Positions 39,620 through 48,735 of a stretch of DNA of 64,000 nt are shown piece by piece; the first letter of the stretch is position 1, and every line of letters starts with the position of its first letter. The DNA is taken from contig NZ_CP072308.1 in NCBI RefSeq assembly GCF_017726655.1, positions 434,001 through 498,000 of the forward strand, written 5' to 3'. Both the position numbers and the translations under genes were made by a program. Below the pieces are notes generated by a model that saw nothing but the letters and a program-made list of their open reading frames with translations, did not search any database and was not told the origin of the DNA. This DNA is from Agrobacterium tumefaciens (GTDB lineage: Bacteria > Pseudomonadota > Alphaproteobacteria > Rhizobiales > Rhizobiaceae).

Positions 39620-40903
39620 TCAACCGCAGGACCCAATCACCTCAAACGCTCCATCCTCCACCAGCACCTCGGTTGCAGCCGGATGGCTGAGGAAGCCGGT
39701 GGGGCTGGCGCTGGCGCCGTAGGCGCCGGATTGCAGGATGGCGATGAGGTCGCCGGCCTTCAGCTCCGGCAGGGCGGCGTTTCGGGCCAGTGTATCGAGT
39801 GGCGTGCAGAGCGGGCCGACGATGGTTACCGTCTCCTCATACGCCGCCTGCATCATGGCCGGTGCGACGATCGGGTAGTTGCGCTTGACGATCTGGCCGA
39901 GATTGCCCGACGCGGCGAGGTGGTGGTGCATCCCGCCATTTGTGACCGCGAAAGTCGTGCCCCGCGATGTCTTTACCGAGTTCACTTCCGTCACATAGAG
40001 GCCGGCCGGGCCTGCGAGGAAGCGTCCGGGTTCGACGATGATATGGGCATCTGCAATCAGCGGATACGATTGAAGGAGCGCCCTGAGGTCGGGGATGGCA
40101 GCGCCGACAGCCGCGAGGTCGAGCGGCGTTTCGCCGGCGAAATAGGGGATGCCGAGGCCCCCGCCGAGATCGATGGTTTCGAGCGGTTTGCCCAGGATGC
40201 CGGCCATGCGCGCCGCCAGCAGGATGGCGTGTCTCCATTGGGAGACAAGCATGTCGGCATCGAGGATCTGCGTGCCGCCGTAAATATGCACGCCGACGAG
40301 GTCGATATGTTGGGTGTGGCTGAAGAGCTGCAGCACATTTTCGAGCTCTTCCTCGTCGAAACCAAAGGCGGTGGCCTTGCCGCCCATGCGCATGGCGCCG
40401 GCCTGGGCATCCGGCACCGGGTTGATGCGGATCGAAGCCTTGACGGGCTTTCCGATCGCTTCGATCCGGGCGATCTCTTCGGCGCTCTCGATGTGGATTT
40501 CACCGATGCCGCCCTCGATCACGTCGCGTAGCTCTCCCGTGCCTTTGCCGGGACCGGCGAAGATAATTTTTGCAGGTGCGACACCGGCCCTGATCGCGGC
40601 GCGGTATTCTCCGACGGAGGCGATTTCCGCACCCGCGCCTTCCTGCCGGAACAGCGAGATGATGGCAGGCAGGGGGTTGGCCTTCACCGAATAATAAATG
40701 TCGGCAAAGCCGCCGAGGGCTTCTTTAAGATCGCGATAGGCGCGACGCATGGCGCTGGCGTCATAAAGGAAGCACGGTGTGCCGGTCCTGGCGGCAATCT
40801 CCCTTACCGCCTGTCCGCCGATCATGAGATCGTTGCCGCTGATACCGAATTGCGCGGCCGCGAAAGCTGGGCCGTGGCTCTGGCTTTTATCCGTTGGTGC
40901 CAT
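39620..40903 (-). CDS. PLP-dependent decarboxylase, exosortase-A-system type
   Basis: A 427-residue fold-type III (alanine racemase-like) decarboxylase. The PLP Lys is in DIYYSVKANPLPAII near residue 62, GGGLGIPYFAGETPLDL binds phosphate, and the C-terminal part has FAVTNGGMHHHLAASGNLGQ. It resembles diaminopimelate decarboxylase, but the lysA context is absent. The subtype with AMP-ligase and carrier protein neighbours is the exosortase-A-associated decarboxylase. It overlaps the ligase gene by 17 bases. The true substrate, free or carrier-bound, is unknown. Confidence 0.82.
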   Translation of the reverse strand: MAPTDKSQSHGPAFAAAQFGISGNDLMIGGQAVREIAARTGTPCFLYDASAMRRAYRDLKEALGGFADIYYSVKANPLPAIISLFRQEGAGAEIASVGEYRAAIRAGVAPAKIIFAGPGKGTGELRDVIEGGIGEIHIESAEEIARIEAIGKPVKASIRINPVPDAQAGAMRMGGKATAFGFDEEELENVLQLFSHTQHIDLVGVHIYGGTQILDADMLVSQWRHAILLAARMAGILGKPLETIDLGGGLGIPYFAGETPLDLAAVGAAIPDLRALLQSYPLIADAHIIVEPGRFLAGPAGLYVTEVNSVKTSRGTTFAVTNGGMHHHLAASGNLGQIVKRNYPIVAPAMMQAAYEETVTIVGPLCTPLDTLARNAALPELKAGDLIAILQSGAYGASASPTGFLSHPAATEVLVEDGAFEVIGSCG

Positions 40904-42419
40904 TATCCGTCCGTTCGCGCACCAGCGCGCGATAATCGACCTTGCCATTGGCTGTGACCGGCAGCCGCTCGACGAGTTCTATGGCGCGGGGAATCATGAA
41001 GGGGGCAAGGACCTCGGCGGCTTTTTTCAGTGCCGCCAGGATGTCCACAGTCTGGGTGGCGGCGGTCGCCACGGCATGCACCCTTTCGCCGGCAAAGGGA
41101 TCGGGCAGGCCGATGACGGCAACCTGCTGGAACAGCCCCGTCGACATCAGGCTCTCTTCGACTTCGGTCGGGCTGATGCGATAACCTGACGATTTGATCA
41201 TTGCGTCATCCCGGGCAACGAAGCTGAAGAAGCCGTCCTCGTCCTCCACCGCGAGATCGCCGGAATAACACACGGTCTCGCCGCCGAGCTCTGCGGCCAG
41301 GAAGGGATGAGGCCGCAACACCTTCGCCGTGTCTTCCGGCCGGTTCCAGTAACCGAGCGAAACGGTCGGTCCGCGATGAACGAGAATGCCGGGTTCGCCC
41401 GGTTTTGCCCTCTGGCCCTTGTCGGTGACGATGAAGATTTCACATTCGGGGATCGCCTTGCCGATTGAAGTCGGGCGCCGGTCGATTTCGTCAGGCGGCA
41501 GGAAAGTAGAGCGGAAGGCTTCTGTCAGCCCATACATCAGGTAGATTTTCGTGTCCGGCAGTTTTTCGCGCAGCGCCTTGACGGTTTCCTGCGGCACGCG
41601 TCCGCCGGAATTGGTGATGTAGCGCAGATGCGGCAGAGGCGTCTTTGCGAGCGACGCAGCCGCCCTCGTCAGGATCGCCCAGATGGTGGGCACGCCGGCA
41701 AGTCCGGTGATGGCATGGTCGCGCAGATCGCGGACGATTTCATCGCCCAGCCGGAAGCTGGAAATGATCGTGGTCGCCCCCTGTTCCACCGCGGTCAGCA
41801 ACTGGTTCAGACCGTAATCGAAGCTGAAGGGCAGGAGGGACAGGATACGGTCGCGGCCGGTGATGTCGAGATAGGTGCGCACGATGCGGGTACCGGCGAG
41901 AAGATTGCGGTGCGACAGCATCACGCCCTTCGGCGAGCCGGTGGAGCCGGAGGTATAAAGAATGGCGGCAAGGTCTTCGCCGATGGCCGCAGACGGCCGG
42001 GCAGGCGCGGCGGTGCCGGCGGCAATCTCTTCCGCGGGAAGGACCGTGACATCGGGTAACTCGGTGAGCGCCGCCGTCAGCTCGTTCATCATCGAGGCGT
42101 TACTGATAACGATCTTTGCGCCGCAATCCCTGATGATGTGGCGGACCTGCTGCGCCTTCAAAAGCGCGTTGACGGGCACGAAGACGCCACAGGCCATGCT
42201 GATGCCGAAGATCGACCAGCATTCCTCGATGCCGCGGGGCAGAAAGATGACGACCCGGTCGCCGCGTTGCAGGCCGGCGTGCTGCAATGCAGAAGCACAG
42301 CGCGCCGCCACTGCGGCAAATTCGCGGTAGGTCAGCGATCGGTCCTTGTGGACGACAGCCTGATCTTCGCTTGCTGCGCGCGCGTCAAGAAGGTGGTGCA
42401 GCAGGAAAGGGGATGTCAT
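40887..42419 (-). CDS. Acyl-CoA/acyl-carrier ligase (AMP-forming), exosortase-A-associated type
   Basis: A 510-residue ANL-superfamily adenylating enzyme. The phosphate-binding loop is ILYTSGSTGSPKGVMLSHRN near residue 158, A5-like YLMYGLTEAFRSTFLPP follows, then YSGDLAVEDEDGFFSFVARDD, and the C-terminal catalytic Lys is in LPVTANGKVDYRAL. It activates a carboxylic or amino acid as an adenylate, probably to load the adjacent carrier protein. It overlaps the carrier gene by 4 bases (ATGA) and the decarboxylase by 17. Confidence 0.88.
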   Translation of the reverse strand: MTSPFLLHHLLDARAASEDQAVVHKDRSLTYREFAAVAARCASALQHAGLQRGDRVVIFLPRGIEECWSIFGISMACGVFVPVNALLKAQQVRHIIRDCGAKIVISNASMMNELTAALTELPDVTVLPAEEIAAGTAAPARPSAAIGEDLAAILYTSGSTGSPKGVMLSHRNLLAGTRIVRTYLDITGRDRILSLLPFSFDYGLNQLLTAVEQGATTIISSFRLGDEIVRDLRDHAITGLAGVPTIWAILTRAAASLAKTPLPHLRYITNSGGRVPQETVKALREKLPDTKIYLMYGLTEAFRSTFLPPDEIDRRPTSIGKAIPECEIFIVTDKGQRAKPGEPGILVHRGPTVSLGYWNRPEDTAKVLRPHPFLAAELGGETVCYSGDLAVEDEDGFFSFVARDDAMIKSSGYRISPTEVEESLMSTGLFQQVAVIGLPDPFAGERVHAVATAATQTVDILAALKKAAEVLAPFMIPRAIELVERLPVTANGKVDYRALVRERTDNGTNG

Positions 42420-42679
42420 CTCCTCCGTTCCCTGAGGACGAAGGCGACGAGATCGCCCGGCGTGGCGAGATTCTCAGGCGTGAAATGCTCGTCATTCAGA
42501 ATGATGCCGAAGCCTTCGCCGAGGAAGACCATCAGTTCGAGGAAGCCGAGCGAATCGATGACGCCGCCGTCGAGCAGTTCCGTGTCCGATGAAAAAGGCG
42601 CGTGAGCGGGGAAGCGGTCGCAGAGGTAGGAATAGATGGTATCAGCAACATCTATGTCGTTCTTTTTTGCTGTCTGCAC
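42416..42679 (-). CDS. Acyl carrier protein
   Basis: An 87-residue carrier domain with the phosphopantetheine attachment Ser in GGVIDSLGFLELMVFL (DSL motif, near residue 43). It is acidic overall, as usual. It is not the housekeeping AcpP (sequence and context differ) and is translationally coupled to the AMP-ligase, which implies dedicated loading. Confidence 0.9.
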   Translation of the reverse strand: MQTAKKNDIDVADTIYSYLCDRFPAHAPFSSDTELLDGGVIDSLGFLELMVFLGEGFGIILNDEHFTPENLATPGDLVAFVLRERRR

Positions 42680-42777
42680 GCTTCTTCTCCGACGTTGGTC
42701 TTTCGTTGCCGCGGCCGATTGGCTTTTGCGATGAAGGGCCAGAACAGCGCATCACGGTAACGGGTTCGATGAGTTAC

Positions 42778-43614
42778 TTAAGGTGGCAATAACACCAATT
42801 CTGAGTATGTTTCGTTAATAAACCGTGGGTTCCATGCGCCTTTTACTTGTATCGGCGCGGATCTGGAGGCGGAAAGCCCGGCAGTTTTTTCGCCTGAGAG
42901 GCCCGCCATCGTCAGCGCCAGCCGGCCATGGCGAAGGAGATGGCGCGCGATGGCAGGAAGATGCCGTTGCGCAACTTTGCGGTCCTCGCAATGGATAAGG
43001 CGCGCGGAGGGCAGGCCTTTGGTTGTTGTTTTCAGGAAGACGAGAGGGTAGTGGCGGTTTTCCGCTTCCATCACGGCGACGATGCAGCCTAGACCGGCAT
43101 GGTCATCCAGCATGTCCCGTGTTTCGGCGGGGAGGGCTTCCGGCCCGATGTCGGCAGGCGGGCGCAACCTTGCACTTGCCGGGCGAAGCGCTGCAATCGG
43201 CAGCGGATAAAAAAGCGTGCAGTCGCTTACCGTCGCAAATCCCAGTCGCTCGTTGAGCCTGTGGGCGTCGGCGGAAGGGGTGAGATCGGTGAAGATGTCG
43301 TCCGCGTTGGAGGCGGCCATTTGCAGCATGCGCGGCGCAAACCAGCGGCACGATGGCTCCACATACCAGCTGGAGAAGTTGACGACGATTTTGCCGGTAT
43401 CGGTCAGGCGGCTTTTGAGCGTCAGAAGCACGCCCACGGCGTCATCGCCTTTCATCAGCAACTGGCCGATCGGGCCAAGGCCGCGTCGACCGTGATGGTC
43501 ACTGATGAGCGACAGGCCGCGGCACCAGAAGGCTTCGGTTTTTGCCGGGAAACCTTTCGCCAACAGGGCGACGGCACTGACCCGGTTTCCGTTGTCGATC
43601 GGTACGATGTTCAG
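42778..43614 (-). CDS. GNAT-fold acyltransferase with probable CTG start
   Basis: About 278 residues. The N-terminal half reads like a GNAT domain: VALLAKGFPAKTEAFWCRGL, then GDDAVGVLLTLKSRLTDTG (acyl-CoA-binding strand/loop) and LNERLGFATVSDCTLFYPLP. The C-terminal half is a second, degenerate GNAT-like unit. No ATG, GTG or early TTG gives the full domain: TTG 43563 truncates the first strand, while CTG 43614 restores LNIVPIDNGNRVSAVALL and has GGAG 7 bases upstream. It lies 98 bases before the carrier protein gene, same strand, and probably belongs to the same pathway. Confidence 0.68.
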   Translation of the reverse strand: MNIVPIDNGNRVSAVALLAKGFPAKTEAFWCRGLSLISDHHGRRGLGPIGQLLMKGDDAVGVLLTLKSRLTDTGKIVVNFSSWYVEPSCRWFAPRMLQMAASNADDIFTDLTPSADAHRLNERLGFATVSDCTLFYPLPIAALRPASARLRPPADIGPEALPAETRDMLDDHAGLGCIVAVMEAENRHYPLVFLKTTTKGLPSARLIHCEDRKVAQRHLPAIARHLLRHGRLALTMAGLSGEKTAGLSASRSAPIQVKGAWNPRFINETYSELVLLPP

Positions 43615-43741
43615 GGTCGCTCTCCGCTGGTCTGGCGTCCTTTGTGGGCGCAGGAGAGATTTTCAACTCTACCGCGTAGCATCGGCTTACGACGATAGAT
43701 TTACTGCCCGGTTAATCGCAGTAGCTGCAGGCAATCACGTT

Positions 43742-43779
43742 TGCATGAACGGCTGGTGCATGAACGGCTGGTGCATGAA
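43742..43779. repeat. Tandem 15-base direct repeat
   Basis: Two full units TGCATGAACGGCTGG and a partial third (TGCATGAA), in the intergenic space downstream of the formaldehyde dehydrogenase gene. Confidence 0.75.
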
Positions 43780-43783
43780 GGGA

Positions 43784-43810
43784 GGGCGCGCCGTTACAAA
43801 CCGCGCGCCC
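43784..43810 (-). terminator. Hairpin after the formaldehyde dehydrogenase gene
   Basis: Perfect 8-base stem GGGCGCGC/GCGCGCCC with an 11-base loop, 12 bases beyond the stop. There is no T run, so it may be a stability hairpin or a Rho-independent element without a tract. Confidence 0.5.
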
Positions 43811-43821
43811 GCCTGCTGCTA

Positions 43822-44949
43822 TCAATAGACGACGACGCCGCGAATGCTTTCACCCTTGTGCATCAGGTCGAAGCCCTTGTTGATGTCTTCGAGCGGCATG
43901 GTGTGAGTAATCATCGGGTCGATCTGGATCTTGCCTTCCATGTACCAGTCGACGATCTTCGGCACATCCGTGCGGCCGCGCGCGCCGCCAAAGGCGGTGC
44001 CCATCCAGTTGCGGCCCGTGACCAGCTGGAACGGACGTGTCGAGATCTCCTGGCCCGCACCGGCCACGCCGATGATGACCGACTTGCCCCAGCCGCGATG
44101 CGAGGCTTCCAGCGCCTGGCGCATGACCTTGGTATTGCCAGTGCAGTCGAAGGTGTAATCGGCGCCGCCGATCAGGTCGCCGTTCCGCTTCGTCATGTTG
44201 ACGAGATAAGGCACGATATCGTCGCCGACTTCCTTCGGATTGACGAAGTGGGTCATGCCGAACTTTTCGCCCCAGGCCTTGCGGTCAGGGTTGATATCGA
44301 CGCCGATGATCATGTCCGCACCGGCAAGGCGCAGGCCTTGCAGCACGTTGAGGCCGATGCCGCCGAGACCAAAGACGATCGCCGTGGAGCCGATCTCGAC
44401 CTTTGCGGTGTTGATGACGGCGCCGATACCGGTCGTCACGCCGCAGCCGATGTAGCAGACCTTGTCGAAAGGCGCGTCCGGGTTGATCTTGGCGAGCGCA
44501 ATTTCCGGCAGGACGGTGTAGTTGGAGAAGGTCGAGCAGCCCATATAGTGGTGAATCTTGTCCTTGCCGATCGAGAAGCGCGAGGTGCCGTCAGGCATCA
44601 CGCCCTGGCCCTGCGTGGCGCGGATGGAGGTGCACAGATTGGTCTTGCGCGAGGTGCAGGAGTAGCATTCGCGGCATTCCGGCGTGTAGAGCGGAATGAC
44701 ATGGTCGCCCTTCTTGACCGAGGTGACGCCGGGTCCGACATCAACGACGATGCCCGCACCTTCATGGCCGAGGATTGCCGGGAAGAGGCCTTCCGGGTCC
44801 GCGCCAGACAGGGTGAAATCGTCTGTGTGGCAGATGCCGGTGGCCTTGACTTCGATCAGCACTTCACCGGCGCGGGGACCTTCAAGCTGAACGGTCATGA
44901 CCTCGAGCGGTTTTCCTGCCTGAATGGCAACGGCGGCGCGAACGTCCAT
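43822..44949 (-). CDS. S-(hydroxymethyl)glutathione dehydrogenase, class III alcohol dehydrogenase
   Basis: Zinc enzyme oxidising the glutathione-formaldehyde adduct and reducing S-nitrosoglutathione; 375 residues. Catalytic zinc ligands: Cys in [14 protein letters not shown], His in GHEGAGIV, and Cys in [12 protein letters not shown]. The structural zinc loop is [15 protein letters not shown]. The NAD-binding motif is [14 protein letters not shown]. The ATG at 44949 is preceded by GAGGAG with 8-base spacing; the frame runs upstream without a site. frmA/adhC/flhA names are used for this family; no esterase gene is adjacent. Confidence 0.96.
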   Translation of the reverse strand: MDVRAAVAIQAGKPLEVMTVQLEGPRAGEVLIEVKATGICHTDDFTLSGADPEGLFPAILGHEGAGIVVDVGPGVTSVKKGDHVIPLYTPECRECYSCTSRKTNLCTSIRATQGQGVMPDGTSRFSIGKDKIHHYMGCSTFSNYTVLPEIALAKINPDAPFDKVCYIGCGVTTGIGAVINTAKVEIGSTAIVFGLGGIGLNVLQGLRLAGADMIIGVDINPDRKAWGEKFGMTHFVNPKEVGDDIVPYLVNMTKRNGDLIGGADYTFDCTGNTKVMRQALEASHRGWGKSVIIGVAGAGQEISTRPFQLVTGRNWMGTAFGGARGRTDVPKIVDWYMEGKIQIDPMITHTMPLEDINKGFDLMHKGESIRGVVVY

Positions 44950-45042
44950 ATTCGATCTCCTCAGTCTTTTAATATCAAAGTAGAAAGGTTTTGCCCGAGC
45001 GCGGCTGGCCGGGCAAGGCAAAATCCGGTGACCCGGAATGGA

Positions 45043-45072
45043 AAAAGGGCGTGTGCGGACACACGCCCTTTT
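45043..45072 (-). terminator. Strong bidirectional terminator between trmFO and the dehydrogenase gene
   Basis: AAAAGGGCGTGTG-cgga-CACACGCCCTTTT, a 13-base perfect stem, 27 bases after the trmFO stop. Confidence 0.9.
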
Positions 45073-45099
45073 ATTCTGGCTGATAGACAAGAGGAAGGC

Positions 45100-46569
45100 C
45101 TATGGCGTTGCGTCGCTCTCTTGTTCTGTTGCGACTTCCATTGCGATGTGTTCCACGCCGAGCCACGCCGCGCAGTCCTTCAAGGCCCGCGCCGCAATCA
45201 GCTGGCGTTTCATGATCGTCTTGTCCTTGCCGCGGAAGCGCTTGACGCCCTCGGGTTTGACGATTGAGCCCGGCGCGAGTTCCGGGAACAGGCCGAAATT
45301 GATGTTCATCGGCTGGAAGGAGCGTTTGCCCGGCTCATCATCGGAGGAGAGGTGGCCGCCGGTGATGTGGTTGAGCAGCGAACCGAGGGCGGTGGTCGAA
45401 GGCGGAAGGCTCGGCGCCTCGCCCTTCTGTTCGGCGGCGGCGAAGCGGCCGGCAAGCAGCCCCACAGAGGCGCTTTCGACATAACCCTCGCAGCCGGTGA
45501 TCTGGCCGGCGAAACGCAGGTCCGGGCGGGATTTCAGCCTCAGCGAGCGGTCGAGCAGGATGGGGGAATCGATGTAGGTGTTGCGATGCAGGCCGCCGAG
45601 GCGTGCAAATTCCGCGTTTTCAAGACCCGGGATCATGCGGAACACATCCGCCTGAACGCCGTATTTCAGCTTCGTCTGAAAACCCACCATGTTGTAGAGC
45701 GTGCCAAGCGCATTATCCTGACGCAGCTGCACCACGGCATAGGCCTTGACGGTGGGATTATGGGCGTTGGTCAGGCCCATCGGTTTCATCGGCCCGTGGC
45801 GCAATGTCTCACGACCCCGCTCGGCCATGATCTCGATCGGCAGGCAGCCATCAAAATAGGGCGTGCCTTCCCATTCCTTGAAACCGACGGTATCACCCGC
45901 AATCAGCGCGTCGATGAAGGCATTGTATTGCTGCTCATCCAGCGGGCAGTTGATATAATCCTTGCCCGTGCCACCGGGACCGACCTTGTCGTAACGCGAC
46001 TGGTACCAGCAGATATCCATGTTGATGCTGTCGCGATGCACGATAGGGGCGATGGCGTCGAAGAAGGCGAGCGCATCCTCACCCGTCTCGGCCTGGATGG
46101 CGGCGGCAAGATCCGGCGAGGTGAGGGGACCGGTCGCAATGATGGTGTTGCCCCATTCCTTCGGCGGCAGGCCGTTCACCTCCTCGCGAATGATCGTCAC
46201 CAGCGGGTGACCTTCCAGCTTTTTCGTCACGGCTTCGGAAAACCCGTCGCGGTCGACGGCAAGCGCGCCGCCGGCCGGCACCTGGTGTCTATCGGCGCAG
46301 GCCATGATCAGCGAGCCGGCAAGCCGCATTTCCGCATGAATGACACCGACCGCATTCGCCGTCGCATCGTCGGAGCGGAAGGAATTGGAACAGACCAGTT
46401 CCGCCAGCGTATCGCCCTTATGTGCGTCCGTGCCGCGCACGCCGCGCATTTCATGCAGAATAACGGGGACACCGCTTTCGGCAATCTGCCATGCGGCTTC
46501 CGAGCCGGCCAGTCCTCCGCCGACGACGTGAATGGGAGAAAGGGTCTTGTCCTGCATGTCGATGTCCAT
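45100..46569 (-). CDS. trmFO: Methylenetetrahydrofolate-tRNA-(uracil-5-)-methyltransferase
   Basis: Folate- and FAD-dependent enzyme forming 5-methyluridine 54 in tRNA; about 489 residues. The dinucleotide-binding motif [20 protein letters not shown] opens the protein, and [37 protein letters not shown] and [20 protein letters not shown] are TrmFO hallmarks. Start between ATG 46569 and ATG 46557, neither with a strong ribosome site. Its presence suggests that m5U54 is made here by the folate route. Confidence 0.94.
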   Translation of the reverse strand: MDIDMQDKTLSPIHVVGGGLAGSEAAWQIAESGVPVILHEMRGVRGTDAHKGDTLAELVCSNSFRSDDATANAVGVIHAEMRLAGSLIMACADRHQVPAGGALAVDRDGFSEAVTKKLEGHPLVTIIREEVNGLPPKEWGNTIIATGPLTSPDLAAAIQAETGEDALAFFDAIAPIVHRDSINMDICWYQSRYDKVGPGGTGKDYINCPLDEQQYNAFIDALIAGDTVGFKEWEGTPYFDGCLPIEIMAERGRETLRHGPMKPMGLTNAHNPTVKAYAVVQLRQDNALGTLYNMVGFQTKLKYGVQADVFRMIPGLENAEFARLGGLHRNTYIDSPILLDRSLRLKSRPDLRFAGQITGCEGYVESASVGLLAGRFAAAEQKGEAPSLPPSTTALGSLLNHITGGHLSSDDEPGKRSFQPMNINFGLFPELAPGSIVKPEGVKRFRGKDKTIMKRQLIAARALKDCAAWLGVEHIAMEVATEQESDATP

Positions 46570-46787
46570 AGGCGACCGCGGGGCAGAGGCTCCCGTGCGG
46601 CGGCTGTCATTCGAGTGAGTGTTCAGCACGGGTCCCGAAGGACGCTGCATGTTGCCGATGCACTAGCATGCATGGCCGGAGCCGCCAAATGTTTTTGGTT
46701 CGGTAGTCAGTGGCCGCGGCAGTTGAGCTTTACGATGAGGCCGAAGCCCGAAGCGCTCGTTTATGGGAGCGAGCTGGCGCCGCTTGT

Positions 46788-46904
46788 TTCTTCTCCCCGC
46801 CGGGGAGAAGTCCGCGGCAGCGTGATGAGCGGGCGAGGGTAGTGGTTTGCGGGTTGCTTGCCCCTCATGACCCTTCGGGCCACCTTCTCCCCGGCGGGGA
46901 GAAG
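46788..46904. repeat. REP-type repeat pair (ccccgccgggg family), copy 1
   Basis: Two palindromes ttctccccgccggggagaa at each end (the right one in the ccccggcgggg form), separated by about 75 bases containing tgatgagcgggcgaggg and its near-inverse. It lies upstream of trmFO; the same unit is at 61900. Confidence 0.7.
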
Positions 46905-46995
46905 ACGCATGAGGCGATGCCGCGGCCTACCTCGTGATTCTCAACGCTGGGCGATGTTGAAGGCCGAACTCCAGCCCAAACCCCAGAATCAAAAA

Positions 46996-47012
46996 CGGCG
47001 CCAGAGGCGCCG
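46996..47012 (-). terminator. Terminator of the first DUF1127 gene
   Basis: CGGCGCC-aga-GGCGCCG with AAAAA on the left, giving a U run on the minus-strand transcript; 67 bases after the gene stop. Confidence 0.75.
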
Positions 47013-47078
47013 CTTTCTTTTACCTGTCGCTCAATCGTCGCGCCCTGGAGGTCGGGCAGCGGGACGATCGTTTACGCC

Positions 47079-47222
47079 TTAGCGGAACGAACGGGAAGCA
47101 ACGTTACGGATGTCGTAACGTGTCAGGCCGATGTCGCTGAGCGCCTGGTTGGACAGGCTGCCGAGTTCGTTGATCGTGCGGCGGTAGGAGATCCAGTTCT
47201 TTGCGATGCGGATGGGGTTCAT
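47079..47222 (-). CDS. DUF1127 small protein, copy 1
   Basis: 47 residues: MNPIRIAKNWISYRRTINEL, then GSLSNQALSDIGLTRYDIRN and VASRSFR. The pattern (basic start, W..YRRT..EL..LS...L.DIGL.R.DI) is the YjiS/DUF1127 family, arginine-rich microproteins that in Agrobacterium relatives affect RNA and phosphate metabolism. An AGGAAAC site precedes the ATG, and a terminator follows. It is a separate transcription unit from the second copy, 450 bases upstream. Confidence 0.9.
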   Translation of the reverse strand: MNPIRIAKNWISYRRTINELGSLSNQALSDIGLTRYDIRNVASRSFR

Positions 47223-47671
47223 GGTCGTTTCCTCAATCTATCTCTGTCGATTTCGTCGGCCGGCTCAGCGGTTTCTCTGTGCTCTCGGCTGTTGAGGTTT
47301 ATATATAGACATGAAGCTATGTTGTGCAGTGCAGAATTTAAGCGACTGCCATGCATTTGTGCACTATGTCGGCTAAATTTGCGGCTTGAGATGGCATCTG
47401 AACAAAATATGAGCGGAGATGCCTGCATTTCGGGCGCGTATGAGGGGTTGTGCAGTTATAGGAAGGCGTTGCCGCATCAAGGGCCGGTTGAGGCGGTCGC
47501 CCGATGCCGGATCGATGGCCTGGGCACCGATGCAGTTTTGCAATGTCACCCAAGCTTCGGCGGGCGCTACATTTTCCTGTGGCCCAAACGAAAAAAGGCC
47601 GGAGGCGGGAGCCTCAGGCCTTTTGGGTCGTCTATCTGCCATCCGCCGCATAAGCGGCGGAGGCGTCATTA
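47223..47671. other. Intergenic region between the two DUF1127 genes
   Basis: 449 bases. It holds the terminator of the second DUF1127 gene (47593-47624) and presumably the promoter of the first. The remainder has a long open frame on the + strand with non-typical composition, not accepted as a gene. Confidence 0.5.
47593..47624 (-). terminator. Terminator of the second DUF1127 gene
   Basis: AAAAGGCC-g-GAGGC-ggga-GCCTC-a-GGCCTTTT: a two-part stem with one mismatch, bidirectional, 48 bases after the stop. Confidence 0.85.
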
Positions 47672-47818
47672 TTAGAAGCCGACGGCAGACTTGGCGACGC
47701 GGCGGATGTCCTGACGGCCGATGCCGAGGTCATTCAGTTCGCGGTCGCTCATGCGGCCAAGTTCGGTAACGGTCTGACGGTATTTGCGCCAGTTGGTAAG
47801 CGAGCGTGCAATGTTCAT
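47672..47818 (-). CDS. DUF1127 small protein, copy 2
   Basis: 48 residues: MNIARSLTNWRKYRQTVTEL, GRMSDRELNDLGIGRQDIRR, VAKSAVGF. This is a typical full-length DUF1127 protein. The ATG at 47818 has GAGG about 9 bases upstream; an earlier ATG at 47824 is too close to the site. The core motif RELNDLGIGRQDIR is closer to the family consensus than copy 1. It has its own terminator. Confidence 0.92.
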   Translation of the reverse strand: MNIARSLTNWRKYRQTVTELGRMSDRELNDLGIGRQDIRRVAKSAVGF

Positions 47819-48424
47819 TTTCATCTTCCTCTTCGTGCGGTTCAGTCTCAACGGCCAGTCTTGGGAGGATTATGGTCCGGGGCTGAACTGATCTCTGTAT
47901 GACCATGAATATAATCGGTTTAATCGAAACAAAAATAGACAAAGCAAGATGCCACCTATGCGCGGAATGCAGGGCAAGCCGCGATGTTGGCCGGATCGCG
48001 GCGATTCATGCATCATTTGTGACCATTTTATGGGCGTTTGGTGGCGGTTAGGTAATCGCGCCTTGCAGATTCAGGCGGGGCTCACTTGGCGGCGCAAGAG
48101 GCGTCTGCGTCGGGAGCGGCGCTGCAGAAAATTACCCCACGCAGACGCCATATATAATGTCAGCCCTCCGGCCCGTATTGTGTCCTGTCTCGGCCGGGCA
48201 CCCGAGGTGCAGCGGCGTCCAAATCTTCTATGCGTCGTTTCCGGATGGAATCGCCCGCCGCCCTGGCGTCGCCTCGGTGCTTTTCGTTGCCGCAGGCGTT
48301 CATCGGAAGCGGCACGGCATTGCCATCTTCGCCCGGCGCATCAAGAAAAACCCGGAGGAAATAAAAGCAGGAGAACGGCGTGCTTGACCCTTCCTGAACA
48401 TTGTGACATACCGCCGCCCAACGT
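47819..48424. other. Region between DUF1127 copy 2 and tRNA-Leu
   Basis: 606 bases. A + strand open frame (47949-48446) runs through it into the tRNA and was rejected. It presumably holds the promoters of the DUF1127 gene and of the tRNA. No hairpin terminator or member of the repeat families was seen. Confidence 0.5.
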
Positions 48425-48507
48425 GCGGGTATGGCGGAATTGGTAGACGCATTGGTTTTAGGTACCAACGCTTCGGCGTGGGAGTTCGAGTCTCTCTACC
48501 CGCACCA
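48425..48507 (+). tRNA. tRNA-Leu (UAG anticodon)
   Basis: Acceptor GCGGGTA pairs with TACCCGC, followed by A and encoded CCA. The anticodon arm TTGGT-tttaggt-ACCAA gives UAG, reading CUN leucine codons. A long variable arm (CGC-ttcg-GCG) identifies a class II tRNA; the T-arm is GGGAG-ttcgagt-CTCTC. All arms pair well. Confidence 0.95.
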
Positions 48508-48735
48508 CAAGCAAGGCATGGCTGTGCCACGCTTGCGCCAGAGTGCATCTTTAGAAGATGCGCGGGCTTTGAGGGTGTCCCTCTAGCTTTTCAGGTGCGG
48601 GCAGAACGGTGTCCGGCAGCTGCTTGTGTAACGATTTTAAGAAAGCCACGGCCGGGAACCATGTTCCAGTGCAGTGCTCGAAAGTAAACCAACGGCTGTC
48701 TGAGCACCGCCGCCATGATGTGAAGGTTTGAGAAA

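Noticed and set aside
43741..45267. 508-residue frame antisense to the dehydrogenase gene, starting in the tandem repeat
   Set aside because: It covers a terminator and an unambiguous zinc dehydrogenase on the other strand; the repeated start is only the 15-base tandem unit.
45352..46842. 496-residue frame antisense to trmFO
   Set aside because: Shadow frame; runs into a REP element and has no ribosome site.
47292..47675. 127-residue + strand frame between the DUF1127 genes
   Set aside because: Crosses a strong terminator hairpin and shows an unusual Cys/Arg composition.
47949..48446. 165-residue + strand frame upstream of tRNA-Leu
   Set aside because: Runs into the tRNA, Arg/Trp/Cys-rich, no ribosome site.
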